A DNA stretch of 36,520 bases from an uncultured Coriobacteriales bacterium (GCA_934636245.1 CAKUAI010000028.1:1-36520), one strand, 5' to 3'. Positions 25,341-33,764 are shown, numbered from the stretch's first letter. Notes: generated by a model from the sequence alone, not told the origin. Numbers and translations: made by a program.

Positions 25341-27287
25341 CTACACGAAGATGCTTGCCTGCGGGATAAACGTCAGGCGAATCGCCTGGTCGGCGCTGTG
25401 CACACGGCCATCGCGCTGCTTGAGCACGACAAGCTCGACGTTGCGCTGCTCGGCCGCCCTGCCCGACCTGCTGAGCCTGTCGGCCTCGCTTTTCGCCTTG
25501 CGGTCAGACCCGGCCGCCTGCCCCATGTCGACACCGGCAACCTGCAGGCCGAGCACGGTGTCGGCTCCATACTCGATGGCTCCCGACTCCTTCATCGAAT
25601 CGAGCGTCACCGGCATCAGGTAGGCGTCCCTGCGCACGGCCGAGATGCACACGACGGGCGTGTCGAGGTCGCGGGCAAGCTGGCGCAGGTCGGAGACGTT
25701 GCGCGCGATGGACAGGCGCTCGTCCTGCGTGGCATCGCTCGTCAAAAGCTGCAGGTAGTCAACGAAAACGACAGGCTTTCTGCCCTGCTCGGCCATACAG
25801 GCGGCATAGCCCGCAATGTCGAGAGCACAGGTGCGGCCAACTCCCTCGAGGATTTCAACGTGAGGGGCGACCGCTGCTCCATATGCCTGCACCCCCTCCT
25901 CGAACGCCTCGCGGCGCTGTTGCGACCATGCCGCGCGCCTGTGCAGGTCGGTCATCTCGCGCGTGGGGAAGCACTGCTCGCCATCCGTCTGCCTGTAGCA
26001 CAGGCGCGCCACCGACTTCGCCACAAGGTCTCGCGCCGACTGTTCCAGCGTGACGTACAGGACGTCGCTTCCTCCCGCGGCGACGGCATCGGCAATCTGC
26101 GTCGCAAGGGTCGTCTTTCCAAGCGAGGAGGCCGCTGCCAACACATGCAGGCCGCACCGCAAGCCGCCGTCGAGAATCTCATCGAGCTGCGCTATCCCCG
26201 TAGAGACGCACGGGGTTTCCTTGGGCATCTCAAGCAGGTCAAACGCCGTTTTGCTGACGTTGGCGGGTCGAAGCGTCTTGAAAAGCCTCGCCTGGCGCTC
26301 TGCGTTTGCCTGCCTGGCGAGCTCGCTTGCTTCCTCGCTGGCACGCTGCAGCTCGCCGCGCAGCCTCTTGGAATCGCGTGCCCACATCTCGTCGGCATCT
26401 TTCGCAAACCTGTCTCCAGGGTAATCCATGTAGATGAGGCCTGCTTTTTCGAGAGCGGCATGAGCTCTCTCCTGAGCCTTTGCTCCCGCCTCGTCGCTGT
26501 CGAGCATGAGGATGGCGCAGGAACGCGACTGGGCTCGGAGGGCTTCCTCTATGAGCGACGCGATACCGACCCCGCCGAGGGCAACAGCGGGGAACCCCAA
26601 CCGGGAGATTGCGAGCGCATCCATGGGGCCTTCGACGACGAAGTAGCTGGGGTGCGTCAACGCGCCTGGGTTCCACACCGGCTGAGGTCCAATTTCGACC
26701 GATTTGGGTTTGTCATACTTCCTCGAAGACGTGCCGGTGATGTCCCTGCCGATCCAGTAGTATCGAGAGCCCTTCCAGGGAATGATGAGCCTTTTCGTGG
26801 AAGGGTCGTAGCCCAGCCCGTCTTGTCGTGCGATTTCGGCGCTTATGCCGCGCGAGGCAAGATAGTCACGGACGGCAAGGTTGTCTATGTTTGTCTGGCA
26901 TTGCTTGATGTAGCAGGCGTTGCGTTCCCTGTTGTGCTCAAGGGTGTCGCTAACCTGAGGAAAAGATGCCTGCTTATGGGGCTGCTCATGCTTGACGGGA
27001 GATACCGCTGGCACGTGGACGCCCAGCCATTCCTTTACAAGCGCAAGCTGCTCTTTTTTGTCTTGCGTTGCGTTGACTGCGCCGGCAAGGTCGAAGATGT
27101 CGCCGCCCGCCTGGCAGGCAAAGCATTTCCACCGCTGCCCCTTGATGGAGAAGGCCGGTGTACGATTTGCCCCTTTCCCGCTTGAGCAGCACGGACAAAC
27201 CAAACCGCCTGGTACGTGTTCAAGTTTTTGGTTGGCGTATTCGGTGAGGTCGGCTTCGCTTTTTATCTTGCTGTACTCGTCAGTCAT
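25341..27287 (-). CDS. Phage/plasmid-type primase-helicase (CHC2-Toprim-DnaB-like)
   Basis: A 648-aa bifunctional replication protein. An N-terminal zinc finger has C31, C34, C55 and C58 (CPCC ... CFAC). The Toprim domain shows FVVEGPMDALA near residue 210 and LMLDSDEAG near 260. A helicase domain follows, with Walker A AAASSLGKTTLA at about 383-394, VLYVTLEQSARDL, Walker B PVVFVDYLQLL, and the downstream AVRRDAYLMPVTLDSMKESGAIEYGAD typical of DnaB/RecA-like motors. Such fusions prime and unwind plasmid or phage DNA. AAGGAGAG lies just upstream of the ATG at 27287. It is 131 bp upstream of the RepA-like gene and transcribed away from the iteron array, so it is probably cotranscribed with that gene. 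Confidence 0.88.
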   Translation of the reverse strand: MTDEYSKIKSEADLTEYANQKLEHVPGGLVCPCCSSGKGANRTPAFSIKGQRWKCFACQAGGDIFDLAGAVNATQDKKEQLALVKEWLGVHVPAVSPVKHEQPHKQASFPQVSDTLEHNRERNACYIKQCQTNIDNLAVRDYLASRGISAEIARQDGLGYDPSTKRLIIPWKGSRYYWIGRDITGTSSRKYDKPKSVEIGPQPVWNPGALTHPSYFVVEGPMDALAISRLGFPAVALGGVGIASLIEEALRAQSRSCAILMLDSDEAGAKAQERAHAALEKAGLIYMDYPGDRFAKDADEMWARDSKRLRGELQRASEEASELARQANAERQARLFKTLRPANVSKTAFDLLEMPKETPCVSTGIAQLDEILDGGLRCGLHVLAAASSLGKTTLATQIADAVAAGGSDVLYVTLEQSARDLVAKSVARLCYRQTDGEQCFPTREMTDLHRRAAWSQQRREAFEEGVQAYGAAVAPHVEILEGVGRTCALDIAGYAACMAEQGRKPVVFVDYLQLLTSDATQDERLSIARNVSDLRQLARDLDTPVVCISAVRRDAYLMPVTLDSMKESGAIEYGADTVLGLQVAGVDMGQAAGSDRKAKSEADRLSRSGRAAEQRNVELVVLKQRDGRVHSADQAIRLTFIPQASIFV

Positions 27288-27367
27288 CTTTCTCTCCTTT
27301 TCGCCTATGATTCTACTTGTTTTTGTTTTTCACTTCTCGTTTGGCTCTTTGGGTTCCCGAGCCTTAT

Positions 27368-27389
27368 GTAAGTACCTTCGGGTACTTAC
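27368..27389. other. Perfect hairpin with UUCG loop
   Basis: GTAAGTACC and GGTACTTAC pair perfectly around TTCG. Outer GCCT (27361-27364) can pair with AGGC, which precedes five T at about 27404. This may be a weak plus-strand terminator or part of the origin; no upstream plus-strand gene needs it. Confidence 0.4.
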
Positions 27390-27460
27390 AAAGACATACA
27401 GGCTTTTTAGCAAGGGGTGTTTCCCGACGTAGAAGGGTGTGTTTTCGAGGCTTGGGAATC

Positions 27461-28556
27461 GCGGTTTATTCGCTTTGATTCGCGGGTTGTTTCCGTTGTT
27501 TCACGGCTTGTTACCGCTGCGTCGCGTTTTATTCCCGAAGGATTTTCTTGGAATCTCCACGGATTAAAAGTAGGCCATCTACCAGGTGTTTTGGTTCCTA
27601 TTGACTGGGATGACTGTTAAAATTAGTTCGTTCAGTGTGGTGGTTTATTACGTGGTTTGGGTTGCATTCGTGCGTCGGCGTTTATTACTGTTTCGGAAGG
27701 CTGCGCCGCTCTAACCGGCGTTGCGGATTATTACGAGAGAAGCATGGCTTGTCTGGCCATTGTCCTGCTGGTTTGATGGTCATTCTCCCTGTGGTCTCTC
27801 CCAATGGGATGCGCGGATTATTACCGATGCTGTCTATCGTCGCGTTGAAATGTGGAATCGCGGTTTGTTTCCCAAGCACCCGTGCATTCACCCCTGCTGC
27901 CGTGTTGTCGTTTATTACCGTTTTTGACACTGCGAGCGTCTGAGAGCGAAGGCCCCTCTTGCATCGAGTGGTTCTCGTGTTGTTGTTTATTACCGTTCTT
28001 CAGTACCCGCGGCATAGCGGTTTATTACAATGATTGGCAATAAACGTGCTGGTAGATTGAGCGTCGGTTTAGTTGACAGTAGATTTTGCTGTCGCGTTTT
28101 GTTTCTGATTTCGTTGGTTGTGCCGTCGTTGTTTGTTACCGTTTTAGCTGCTCGATTGCCTGACGGACGGTGTGGTGGATTATTACCGAATTCCGTATGG
28201 AAACAAGGCTATATCGTCGAGGTTTGTTACTACGCCCGCCATACAGCGCGTTGCTGTTTATTACCGTTGACGAGCAGCTGTCAATCTGGTGTGCCGATAA
28301 TCTCTCTGGTGCGCGGCTGGCTGTCTTTCCCTTGCTGCCGAAGGCGGATCGATGGCTTGGGGGACCCATCTGTTTCAGTGCCATAGGCGTATGAAGGCGT
28401 TGCATTTGACGTTGCGGTTTATTACCGAGTTGCCGCCTTTGTCGATACTTCTGCCGTAGTGGTTTATTACCGTTTTCCAGCCTTTCCCGGCGCTCATAAC
28501 GTCGCGGTTTATTCACTCTGGGAACCCATTTCAACGTAGTGGTTTATTACCGTTTT
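27461..28556 (+). repeat. Iteron-like array, about 20 same-orientation repeats
   Basis: The motif GCGGTTTATTACCGTTTT and close variants recur in one orientation. Copies lie near 27461, 27481, 27502, 27521, 27641, 27676, 27722, 27813, 27861, 27909, 27983, 28018, 28094, 28127, 28177, 28220, 28254, 28413, 28460, 28503 and 28540. Spacing is irregular (about 20-150 bp), and intervening DNA is not conserved. This matches initiator-binding iterons better than CRISPR or microsatellites. A partition-site role is an alternative because parA follows. Confidence 0.75.
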
Positions 28557-28640
28557 GCTGCCGGGGCGCAAGTGGTTTTTTAGCCTGTGGAAGCAGTCCC
28601 CTATGGTTGGGCGGCAGGGTGTCTAGAGGCTCTTCAGTTT

Positions 28641-28850
28641 GACATATGTATGAGAATATGACGATACATATAAACATATTACTACACCATACATATAAGC
28701 ATATATCTTTATATACAGCTATCCTCAAAAGGGATGGGTAAGCTGTTTCGTATATGTGTTAGATAAAATACCTGATAAAAGACGTGTTATTGATAGAGTG
28801 GTGGTTTAGGTATGTATACACATATACAGTGATTCATATATACATACATG
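28641..28850. promoter_or_regulatory. AT-rich parA upstream region with CATATAAGCAYAT-type motifs
   Basis: Two parallel units, ATACATATAAACATATTACTA and ATACATATAAGCATATATC, lie at about 28663-28709. Further CATATATAC-type steps occur at 28812-28850. The same CATATAAGC core recurs in the inverted repeat between parA and the RHH gene. A weak promoter, TTGATA (28790) with TGTATA (28813), can be drawn. Probably the ParA/RHH operator or centromere. Confidence 0.45.
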
Positions 28851-28954
28851 TAGTCATGTGGATTTACTCTGATATGCATAGGCGAAAAGTAATATCTGTC
28901 CGCGGCGGTCGCTATGATGGCGCGACAGATTCCAAAGACGACTCGGAGGTAGTA

Positions 28955-29728
28955 ATGCAGACAGTTGCGGTGTGCAATCAGAAGGGTGGCGTGTGCAAGA
29001 CGACGACGGTCGCCGCTGTGGCGTCGAGCGTGGCGGCGCGCGGGGCTCGCGTGCTGTGCGTCGACCTCGACCCGCAGGGCAACCTCACCGACGTGCTTGG
29101 CGAGACAACCTACGACCGCGACACGGTGTATGAGGTCCTCATGGGCAACGCCGACGTTGCCGAGACGATCATCCATCGTGAGGGTGCCGATTTGCTTCCC
29201 GCCGAGATCACGCTTGCCTCGGCTGAGAAGGAGCTGCTGGGTGTTCTCAACGGCCCCGCTCGTCTCAAGAAGGCGCTTGCCCGGGTTGCCGACAGCTACG
29301 ACTTGTGCGTCATCGACTGCTCCCCTTCCTTGGGCCTGCTTGTCACGATGGCCCTTACTGCCGCCGACTACGTTGTCATTCCCACCACGTCTTCGTTCTT
29401 GGCGACCAAGGGCATCACCCAGCTTGCCCAAACCATCGCCGACGTGCGCGAGTTCACCAACCCGGGCCTCAAGGTCGCCGGCATCCTTCTTACCAAGTAC
29501 CATCGTCAGACCAACAATGCCAAGGTGAGCATCGTCGAGGCCGACGCCATGGCCTCGGCGCTCGACTGCAAGCTGTTCTCCACCAAAATCCGTGAGGCGG
29601 TGAAGGTCGAGGAGGCCCACGCAAACGGCAAGCCCATCGTGGAGTTTGCCCCCACCTCTGCTCCCGCCCGTGACTACGAGTCGTTCGTCGACGAACTCCT
29701 GACTGATATGGGCTGGACGAGCGAGTAG
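28955..29728 (+). CDS. parA: ParA-family partition ATPase
   Basis: A 257-aa ParA/Soj-type ATPase. It begins MQTVAVCNQKGGVCKTTT (deviant Walker A, residues 10-18). VLCVDLDPQGNLTDVLG (Walker A') and LCVIDCSPSLGLLVTMAL (Walker B) follow, then TTSSFLATKGITQL. In the Walker A the canonical KGGVGKT glycine is Cys14 (codon TGC; GGC would restore Gly). Start 28955 is set by GGAGGT 7 nt upstream; the frame extends to 28784 but that stretch is AT-rich non-coding. The partner is the RHH gene at 29855. Together they likely segregate the replicon whose origin lies just upstream. The lack of an N-terminal DNA-binding domain fits type Ib systems. Confidence 0.9.
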   Translation: MQTVAVCNQKGGVCKTTTVAAVASSVAARGARVLCVDLDPQGNLTDVLGETTYDRDTVYEVLMGNADVAETIIHREGADLLPAEITLASAEKELLGVLNGPARLKKALARVADSYDLCVIDCSPSLGLLVTMALTAADYVVIPTTSSFLATKGITQLAQTIADVREFTNPGLKVAGILLTKYHRQTNNAKVSIVEADAMASALDCKLFSTKIREAVKVEEAHANGKPIVEFAPTSAPARDYESFVDELLTDMGWTSE

Positions 29729-29765
29729 ATTTAAACGTCTCTATATATGCAGAGATACTGCTATT

Positions 29766-29824
29766 CATATAAGCACATGGGCATTGACCTGCAAGATATG
29801 CCAGTATGCCTATGTGCTTATATG
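29766..29824. promoter_or_regulatory. 19-bp inverted repeat between parA and the RHH gene
   Basis: CATATAAGCACATGGGCAT (29766-29784) is inverted at 29806-29824 with one mismatch and a 21-nt centre. The core CATATAAGC also appears upstream of parA. It lies 31 bp upstream of the RHH start and is a likely RHH-protein operator and/or parS site. Confidence 0.6.
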
Positions 29825-29854
29825 TATGTATATAGATGAGAATAGGTGAGGCGC

Positions 29855-30142
29855 ATGGCAAAGATTACCGCAAAGTCGGCAGAGCAGGAAGCAGCTGAGC
29901 GCCTGTCGCGCCTCGGTATGCCGACGGGCGCATCGGGTCACAAGGTCGCCGTTCCCCCGGCTGCGGCAGCCCCTGCCGTGACGGCGGCTGCAAGCAAGTC
30001 CGCCTCCGGCGCCAAGAAGGCCAAGGATCAGCGCCTGTGCATCATCGTCTCTCGCGAGCAGGCGCTCAAGGTGAAGCGCTATGCCCTGGAGAACGACACC
30101 ACGGTGAGTGACCTTTTGCGTGGGTTCATCGACTCGCTGTAA
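29855..30142 (+). CDS. Ribbon-helix-helix DNA-binding protein, likely ParB/ParG-type partner
   Basis: A 95-aa protein. The first 55 residues are Ala/Lys-rich and probably disordered (PPAAAAPAVTAAASKSASG). The last 38 form a likely ribbon-helix-helix fold: DQRLCIIVSREQALKVKRYA followed by NDTTVSDLLRGFIDSL. Such small RHH proteins with a flexible N-terminus are the centromere-binding partners of type Ib ParA proteins, where the tail stimulates the ATPase. Start 29855 (ATG) is preferred over a GTG at 29846; AGGTGAG lies just upstream. It follows parA by 126 bp containing an inverted repeat, and is followed by a strong terminator. Confidence 0.75.
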   Translation: MAKITAKSAEQEAAERLSRLGMPTGASGHKVAVPPAAAAPAVTAAASKSASGAKKAKDQRLCIIVSREQALKVKRYALENDTTVSDLLRGFIDSL

Positions 30143-30189
30143 GGGCAAGGGCCTCGCATTCCCCGGCGGCCTCAAGTGATTCTAGATAA

Positions 30190-30214
30190 GGCGGTGCTTC
30201 GGCACCGCCTTTTT
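30190..30214 (+). terminator. Intrinsic terminator of the parA-RHH operon
   Basis: GGCGGTGC (30190-30197), loop TTCG, GCACCGCC (30202-30209), then five T. It lies 48 bp after the RHH stop. Confidence 0.92.
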
Positions 30215-30422
30215 CTATGGATGCCAACACGTCTTTAACTGCCTGATAAACGACAGGCCGCGGAAAGTGCTGGGCTACAGGACGGCCAACGAGGCCTACT
30301 GGGAGGGGCTGTTGCATTCAGCTTGGCAATTTCGCCCTATGAATCCTCATGTCAATATAGCGATATGAAAGGGTGTGTTTCTGCATTGATGTGTTTGACT
30401 ACATGCTTATAACCATAGATAT

Positions 30423-30450
30423 GCATATATAGAAATATATCTATATATGC
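30423..30450. repeat. Perfect 11-bp inverted repeat
   Basis: GCATATATAGA and TCTATATATGC flank a 6-nt centre. A nearby CTTATAACCATA at about 30405 recalls the par-site motif, so it may be a further partition or regulatory site. Confidence 0.5.
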
Positions 30451-30538
30451 CTGATTACCAGGCAGTTTAATATATGAGCTTATGCAGTAATACGTCCATT
30501 CATATAATCATACTTTAATAAAAACGCTCAGGTCAGAA

Positions 30539-30573
30539 TTGCCAAAAACCAGCTAGACAGGGGTTTTTGGCAA
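30539..30573. promoter_or_regulatory. 12-bp inverted repeat upstream of lrgA
   Basis: TTGCCAAAAACC (30539-30550) and GGTTTTTGGCAA (30562-30573) pair perfectly with an 11-nt centre. A second small repeat, TGGCAGTTATTTGCCA, follows at about 30580-30595. Together they could be operators or a transcribed hairpin ahead of the lrgAB genes. Confidence 0.45.
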
Positions 30574-30715
30574 GAAATGTGGCAGTTATTTGCCAGCAAT
30601 TTGAAGAGCGGATAGTTTCTCGCAGTCTTTGCCGCCTCGACGCGGCCGAAGCGTACCCTGTTGGGCTTTATCTAGGGGAGCATCCTCCCCAAGCAGCGAG
30701 AGACAGGTCGGTGAG

Positions 30716-31336
30716 ATGGACGAAAAAGAAGCCGCCGAGATGCAGGCGGAGAGAATTGATGAGGAGGCTGTCGCGCAAGCGGCCGCCCGTGAGGGAATTG
30801 GCGCGGCTGTCCCCCTTCTGCAGTCGCCCTTGCGTGAAAACGAGCTCAACGCAACTTCCGGAGCGCTTCAGCACCACTACTCGCGCCCGGTTGCCGAGAC
30901 GGTGGTTGCCGCGGTGCGCAAGGTTTGGCGCATCGTCTTGCAGCTTGGGCTTATCATCGCGGTCTGCCTTGCCGGCGAGCAAATCAGCGAGATGCTGCCC
31001 ATCGACGTGCCCTCAAATATCTGCTCGATGGTGCTGATGCTCGTGTTCATGCTTGGCGGGGTCATCAAGATGGAGTGCATCTCCGACGCGGCGGACTTTC
31101 TGCTCGACAACATGGCGATTTTCTTTGTGCCCGCCGCTGTGGCAGTCATGGGAATCTTCGGTCAGATCGAGGACGTCGTGATCAAGCTCGTCCTCATCAC
31201 GTTCCTCACGACGATTATCGTGTTCTTCGTCACGTCGTTTACGGTGTCCACTGTCGCGAACCTCATGGCGCGCGGCGAGGTTCGCGCTGCGGAGAAGGCA
31301 GTGGCGGCCGGTCAAGAGTCTCAGAAGGAGGCATAG
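30716..31336 (+). CDS. lrgA: LrgA/CidA-family holin-like protein with long N-terminal extension
   Basis: A 206-aa protein whose residues about 75-185 are a CidA/LrgA domain with four hydrophobic segments (IVLQLGLIIAVCLAGEQISEML; PSNICSMVLMLVFMLGG; FLLDNMAIFFVPAAVAVMG; VLITFLTTIIVFFVTSFTVSTVA). The first 70 residues are acidic and Ala-rich, an extension not usual for LrgA (typically about 120-150 aa). LrgA works with LrgB; in various bacteria the pair affects autolysis or exports pyruvate/glycolate-type metabolites. The start at 30716 has only a weak site (AGGTCGGTGAG). LrgB follows after 3 bp. Confidence 0.85.
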   Translation: MDEKEAAEMQAERIDEEAVAQAAAREGIGAAVPLLQSPLRENELNATSGALQHHYSRPVAETVVAAVRKVWRIVLQLGLIIAVCLAGEQISEMLPIDVPSNICSMVLMLVFMLGGVIKMECISDAADFLLDNMAIFFVPAAVAVMGIFGQIEDVVIKLVLITFLTTIIVFFVTSFTVSTVANLMARGEVRAAEKAVAAGQESQKEA

Positions 31337-31339
31337 GCC

Positions 31340-32029
31340 ATGGAGGCAATCGCAACTTTCACGTTTGGCATCGTCATTTCGCTTGTGGCGTTCCAGGGCG
31401 CGCGCTGGCTGAGCGGTAAGCTCCACTCTCCCCTGTTGAACCCCCTGCTTGTGGCAACGGCGTTCATCATCGTCATCCTGTCGGTTTTCCACATTCCGCT
31501 AGCCGACTATCAGCAGGGCGCGCAGCTCATCTCGTTCTTCCTCGGGCCCGCAACCGCCGTGCTCGCCTACTCGGTGTATCGTCAGATCGCCGTGCTCAAG
31601 CGCCACTTCATCCCGATTATGACCGGGTGCCTCGTCGGCAGCCTCACGAGCATGTTGAGCGCATTCTTGCTGTGCAAGGCGTTCGGGCTGGATGAGGCGG
31701 TCACGATGAGCATGCTGCCCAAGTCGGTCACGACGCCCATCGCTATGAGCCTGTCTGAGGAGCTCGGCGGCATCACGTCGGTCACGGTGGCGGTCGTCAT
31801 CGCCACGGGTATCATGGGCTCGATTCTGGCGCCCACGCTCATCAGGGTCTTCCATGTGAAGAGCCCCATCGCCGCCGGCGTTGCCATCGGCACGTGCAGC
31901 CATGCCATCGGCACAAGCCGCGCCATGCAGCTCGGCGAGATCGAAGGCGCCATGAGCGGCATCGCGATTGGCGTGTCGGGTCTGCTCACGATGATTCTCG
32001 CGCTGCTGTACCACTCGATGATGATGTAG
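31340..32029 (+). CDS. lrgB: LrgB-family membrane protein
   Basis: A 229-aa polytopic protein of the LrgB/CidB/PlsY-unrelated YohK family. Recognisable family segments are SFFLGPATAVLAYSVYRQ, then GCLVGSLTSMLSAFLL, MLPKSVTTPIAMSLSEELGG and GVAIGTCSHAIGTSRAMQLG. The last two carry the conserved KSVTTPIA and HAIGTSRA motifs. It is translationally coupled to lrgA (3-bp gap; AAGGAGG spans the lrgA end). It acts with LrgA as an inner-membrane complex involved in metabolite efflux or control of murein hydrolase activity. No LytTR regulator is near. Confidence 0.93.
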   Translation: MEAIATFTFGIVISLVAFQGARWLSGKLHSPLLNPLLVATAFIIVILSVFHIPLADYQQGAQLISFFLGPATAVLAYSVYRQIAVLKRHFIPIMTGCLVGSLTSMLSAFLLCKAFGLDEAVTMSMLPKSVTTPIAMSLSEELGGITSVTVAVVIATGIMGSILAPTLIRVFHVKSPIAAGVAIGTCSHAIGTSRAMQLGEIEGAMSGIAIGVSGLLTMILALLYHSMMM

Positions 32030-32067
32030 CTTGCAAGGCTGTTTACCTGCGGTTTTGAAACGAATAA

Positions 32068-32120
32068 AATGAAGCGATATGCCGGTATGCGTATGATGAT
32101 ATGCATACCGGCATATCTTT
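32068..32120. repeat. 53-bp palindromic direct repeat, copy 3A (3' side)
   Basis: Contains the perfect 15-bp inverted arms GATATGCCGGTATGC and GCATACCGGCATATC around a 12-nt centre. It matches copy 3B at 33977-34029 at 50 of 53 positions in the same orientation. It sits between the lrgB end and the AlbA_2 gene no. 2 stop. Confidence 0.93.
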
Positions 32121-32243
32121 ATATGAGACTCCTCAGCAATCCCTTACGATGAATCCCTAGGCGGCACCGTCTCGCGAGGTGTGTCATACGCTCCCCATGA
32201 GGGGCCAGTCAGAGTCGGTACAAGGACATTGATCGGCCTGGCT

Positions 32244-33764
32244 TTATGGCAACCTGTATGTCTTTCCTCGGGTTCGCCCCTCAGCGGTGAGGAGGCCCTG
32301 CTCGACCAGCTTGGCAAGTTCGCGTTGAACCGTGCGGGGCGACAGTCCCAGTCTGGCGCATATGTCCCTGACTGTTAGGAAAGGCTGCTGAGAAAGAATT
32401 TCTCTTGCTGCAGTGTATACGGAATCGGTGCGATTGAGTGCCGACACGCACGGGGACGCGTCCGTGGGGAGGCTGGCCTTTCTGGTTTCGTGCGCTTCGT
32501 GCAATGCGGCCTCTCTTGCTGTGGTCAAGTCCGGGGCCGCACCGCTGCCCCCTTGCGTCTCGCTCTTTCCGAGCGTCATGGGTTCTCCCGCTTTTGGCAG
32601 TGACAACGGTATGACAGTCTTGAACACGTCGCCCTCTGTGAGTGTGGGGTTCGCTCCGGTATACGCTTGCGAGTATCTAAAGAGCGTCGGCACTCCAGAC
32701 CCGAGCTCCTCGGCCAGGCCTATCTGGTTGAAGAACTTTGCGATTGTGGGGTTCTTCGGTGTAGGAAAAGAGTTCTGTGGGTTGAGGGCTCCCTGAAACG
32801 ACGCGCGGCTGGCATTGTCGGCGACAAGCCTTTCACGCTCGATGATGATGCGGGCCGGGCGTGGGCTAATGTATTCCCGATGAATGAGGCTGTTGGTGAC
32901 GACCTCGCGGATGATGATATCGCGCGGGCTTATCGCCTGGCCTTGCTCAAGGTGAAAGCGATCGGGTAAATATGCCCGTATGAATTTGCATATCTGCATA
33001 TGTGCATCAATGAGATTTGTGCTGGTACAGAGACGGTCGTCGTATCTTTCAGTGTTGTCAATACGGATTATGACGTCGGTTTTGTAGGCGGGGCAGACTG
33101 AGGCGATGACGTCATCCCGTCCCATGAGCAGGGCTGCCGCTAATGTATATCCCTCTTCGCCCGAGGCATAATCTATCGCATACAGCCTCAGGTTTTTAAG
33201 AATCTCGCGGTCGCTCATTTGCTTCCAGGGATGGTCGGCATGCTTGGCGTAGGCGCGCCTGCGAAATTCACCCATGCGGTCAAGGGCAAGGTCGCTGTCG
33301 GTAAGATAGGGGAAGATTCGTTGTTCGGTAAACACATTTTGCTTGCGTAGGTACATGCCGGCGAGCCCGTCTGTCGTTTCGACTCGGATGTCGGCGTCTT
33401 CAACGCGGTCGTACACTATCTTTTTGTAGCGATGGATTGAGGAGCTCATGGGTACCCATACGCGCAGGACTGTTTTGTCCCCTACTTGAATTTCCTCGAA
33501 CTCTGTGACGACGGTGGGACTGAAGACGTTTTCGTTGTTGGTGACATTGACGATGTTGCGCTTTATGCTCAGCAGGGAAGCTTGCGGAACCCCGGCGATG
33601 TCTCCTGAGTCCGTGATGCCTAGATAGATGCTTCCGCCGTTGCGGTTGCTGAAAGAGCAGATGGTTTCGAACGTGTCGGATTCGGGTTGATTGCCGCACC
33701 GTTTGAACTCAACCGATGGGCCTTCTCCAAGAAGAATTGTTTCCTGTAGCTGTAGTGGCGTCAT
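32244..33764 (-). CDS. AlbA_2 (Schlafen-like) / GHKL-ATPase protein no. 2 with C-terminal HTH
   Basis: A 506-aa protein with the same domain order as the gene at 15062-16531. The AlbA_2 domain has EGPSVEFKRCGNQPES followed by ICSFSNRNGGSIYLGITDSGDI. A GHKL-like segment has IIREVVTNSLIHREYISPRP and NQIGLAEELGSGVPTLF. The C-terminus, after a linker of about 70 residues, is a clear helix-turn-helix (FLTVRDICARLGLSPRTVQRELAKLVEQGLL). The ATG at 33764 is preceded by AAGGGG. A probable DNA-binding regulator with unknown target. It is bracketed by 53-bp direct repeats and preceded by a dense operator-like array, so autoregulation is likely. Confidence 0.85.
   Translation of the reverse strand: MTPLQLQETILLGEGPSVEFKRCGNQPESDTFETICSFSNRNGGSIYLGITDSGDIAGVPQASLLSIKRNIVNVTNNENVFSPTVVTEFEEIQVGDKTVLRVWVPMSSSIHRYKKIVYDRVEDADIRVETTDGLAGMYLRKQNVFTEQRIFPYLTDSDLALDRMGEFRRRAYAKHADHPWKQMSDREILKNLRLYAIDYASGEEGYTLAAALLMGRDDVIASVCPAYKTDVIIRIDNTERYDDRLCTSTNLIDAHMQICKFIRAYLPDRFHLEQGQAISPRDIIIREVVTNSLIHREYISPRPARIIIERERLVADNASRASFQGALNPQNSFPTPKNPTIAKFFNQIGLAEELGSGVPTLFRYSQAYTGANPTLTEGDVFKTVIPLSLPKAGEPMTLGKSETQGGSGAAPDLTTAREAALHEAHETRKASLPTDASPCVSALNRTDSVYTAAREILSQQPFLTVRDICARLGLSPRTVQRELAKLVEQGLLTAEGRTRGKTYRLP

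Larger units (their letters stand above)
27288..28954. other. 1.67-kb non-coding replication-origin-like region
   Basis: No gene is supported. The region contains a hairpin at 27368-27389, about 20 copies of a TTTATTACCG-type repeat (27461-28556), and then a sharply AT-rich stretch (28640-28900) leading to parA. Small open frames here on either strand are by-products of the repeats. Together with the flanking primase-helicase and ParA, this is the best candidate for a replication origin. Confidence 0.6.
30215..30715. other. AT-rich intergenic region with two inverted repeats
   Basis: No gene is supported in these 500 bp. There is an 11-bp perfect inverted repeat at 30423-30450 and a 12-bp one at 30539-30573, within AT-rich sequence that resembles the parA flank (CATATAA-type steps). 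The lrgA promoter is probably in the last 150 bp. Confidence 0.5.

Noticed and set aside
25089..27185. 698-codon plus-strand frame opposite the primase-helicase
   Set aside because: Antisense shadow; the minus strand carries zinc finger, Toprim and Walker motifs.
27461..28556. CRISPR array
   Set aside because: The repeats are short (about 12-18 bp), degenerate and irregularly spaced, and no cas genes are present; iterons fit better.
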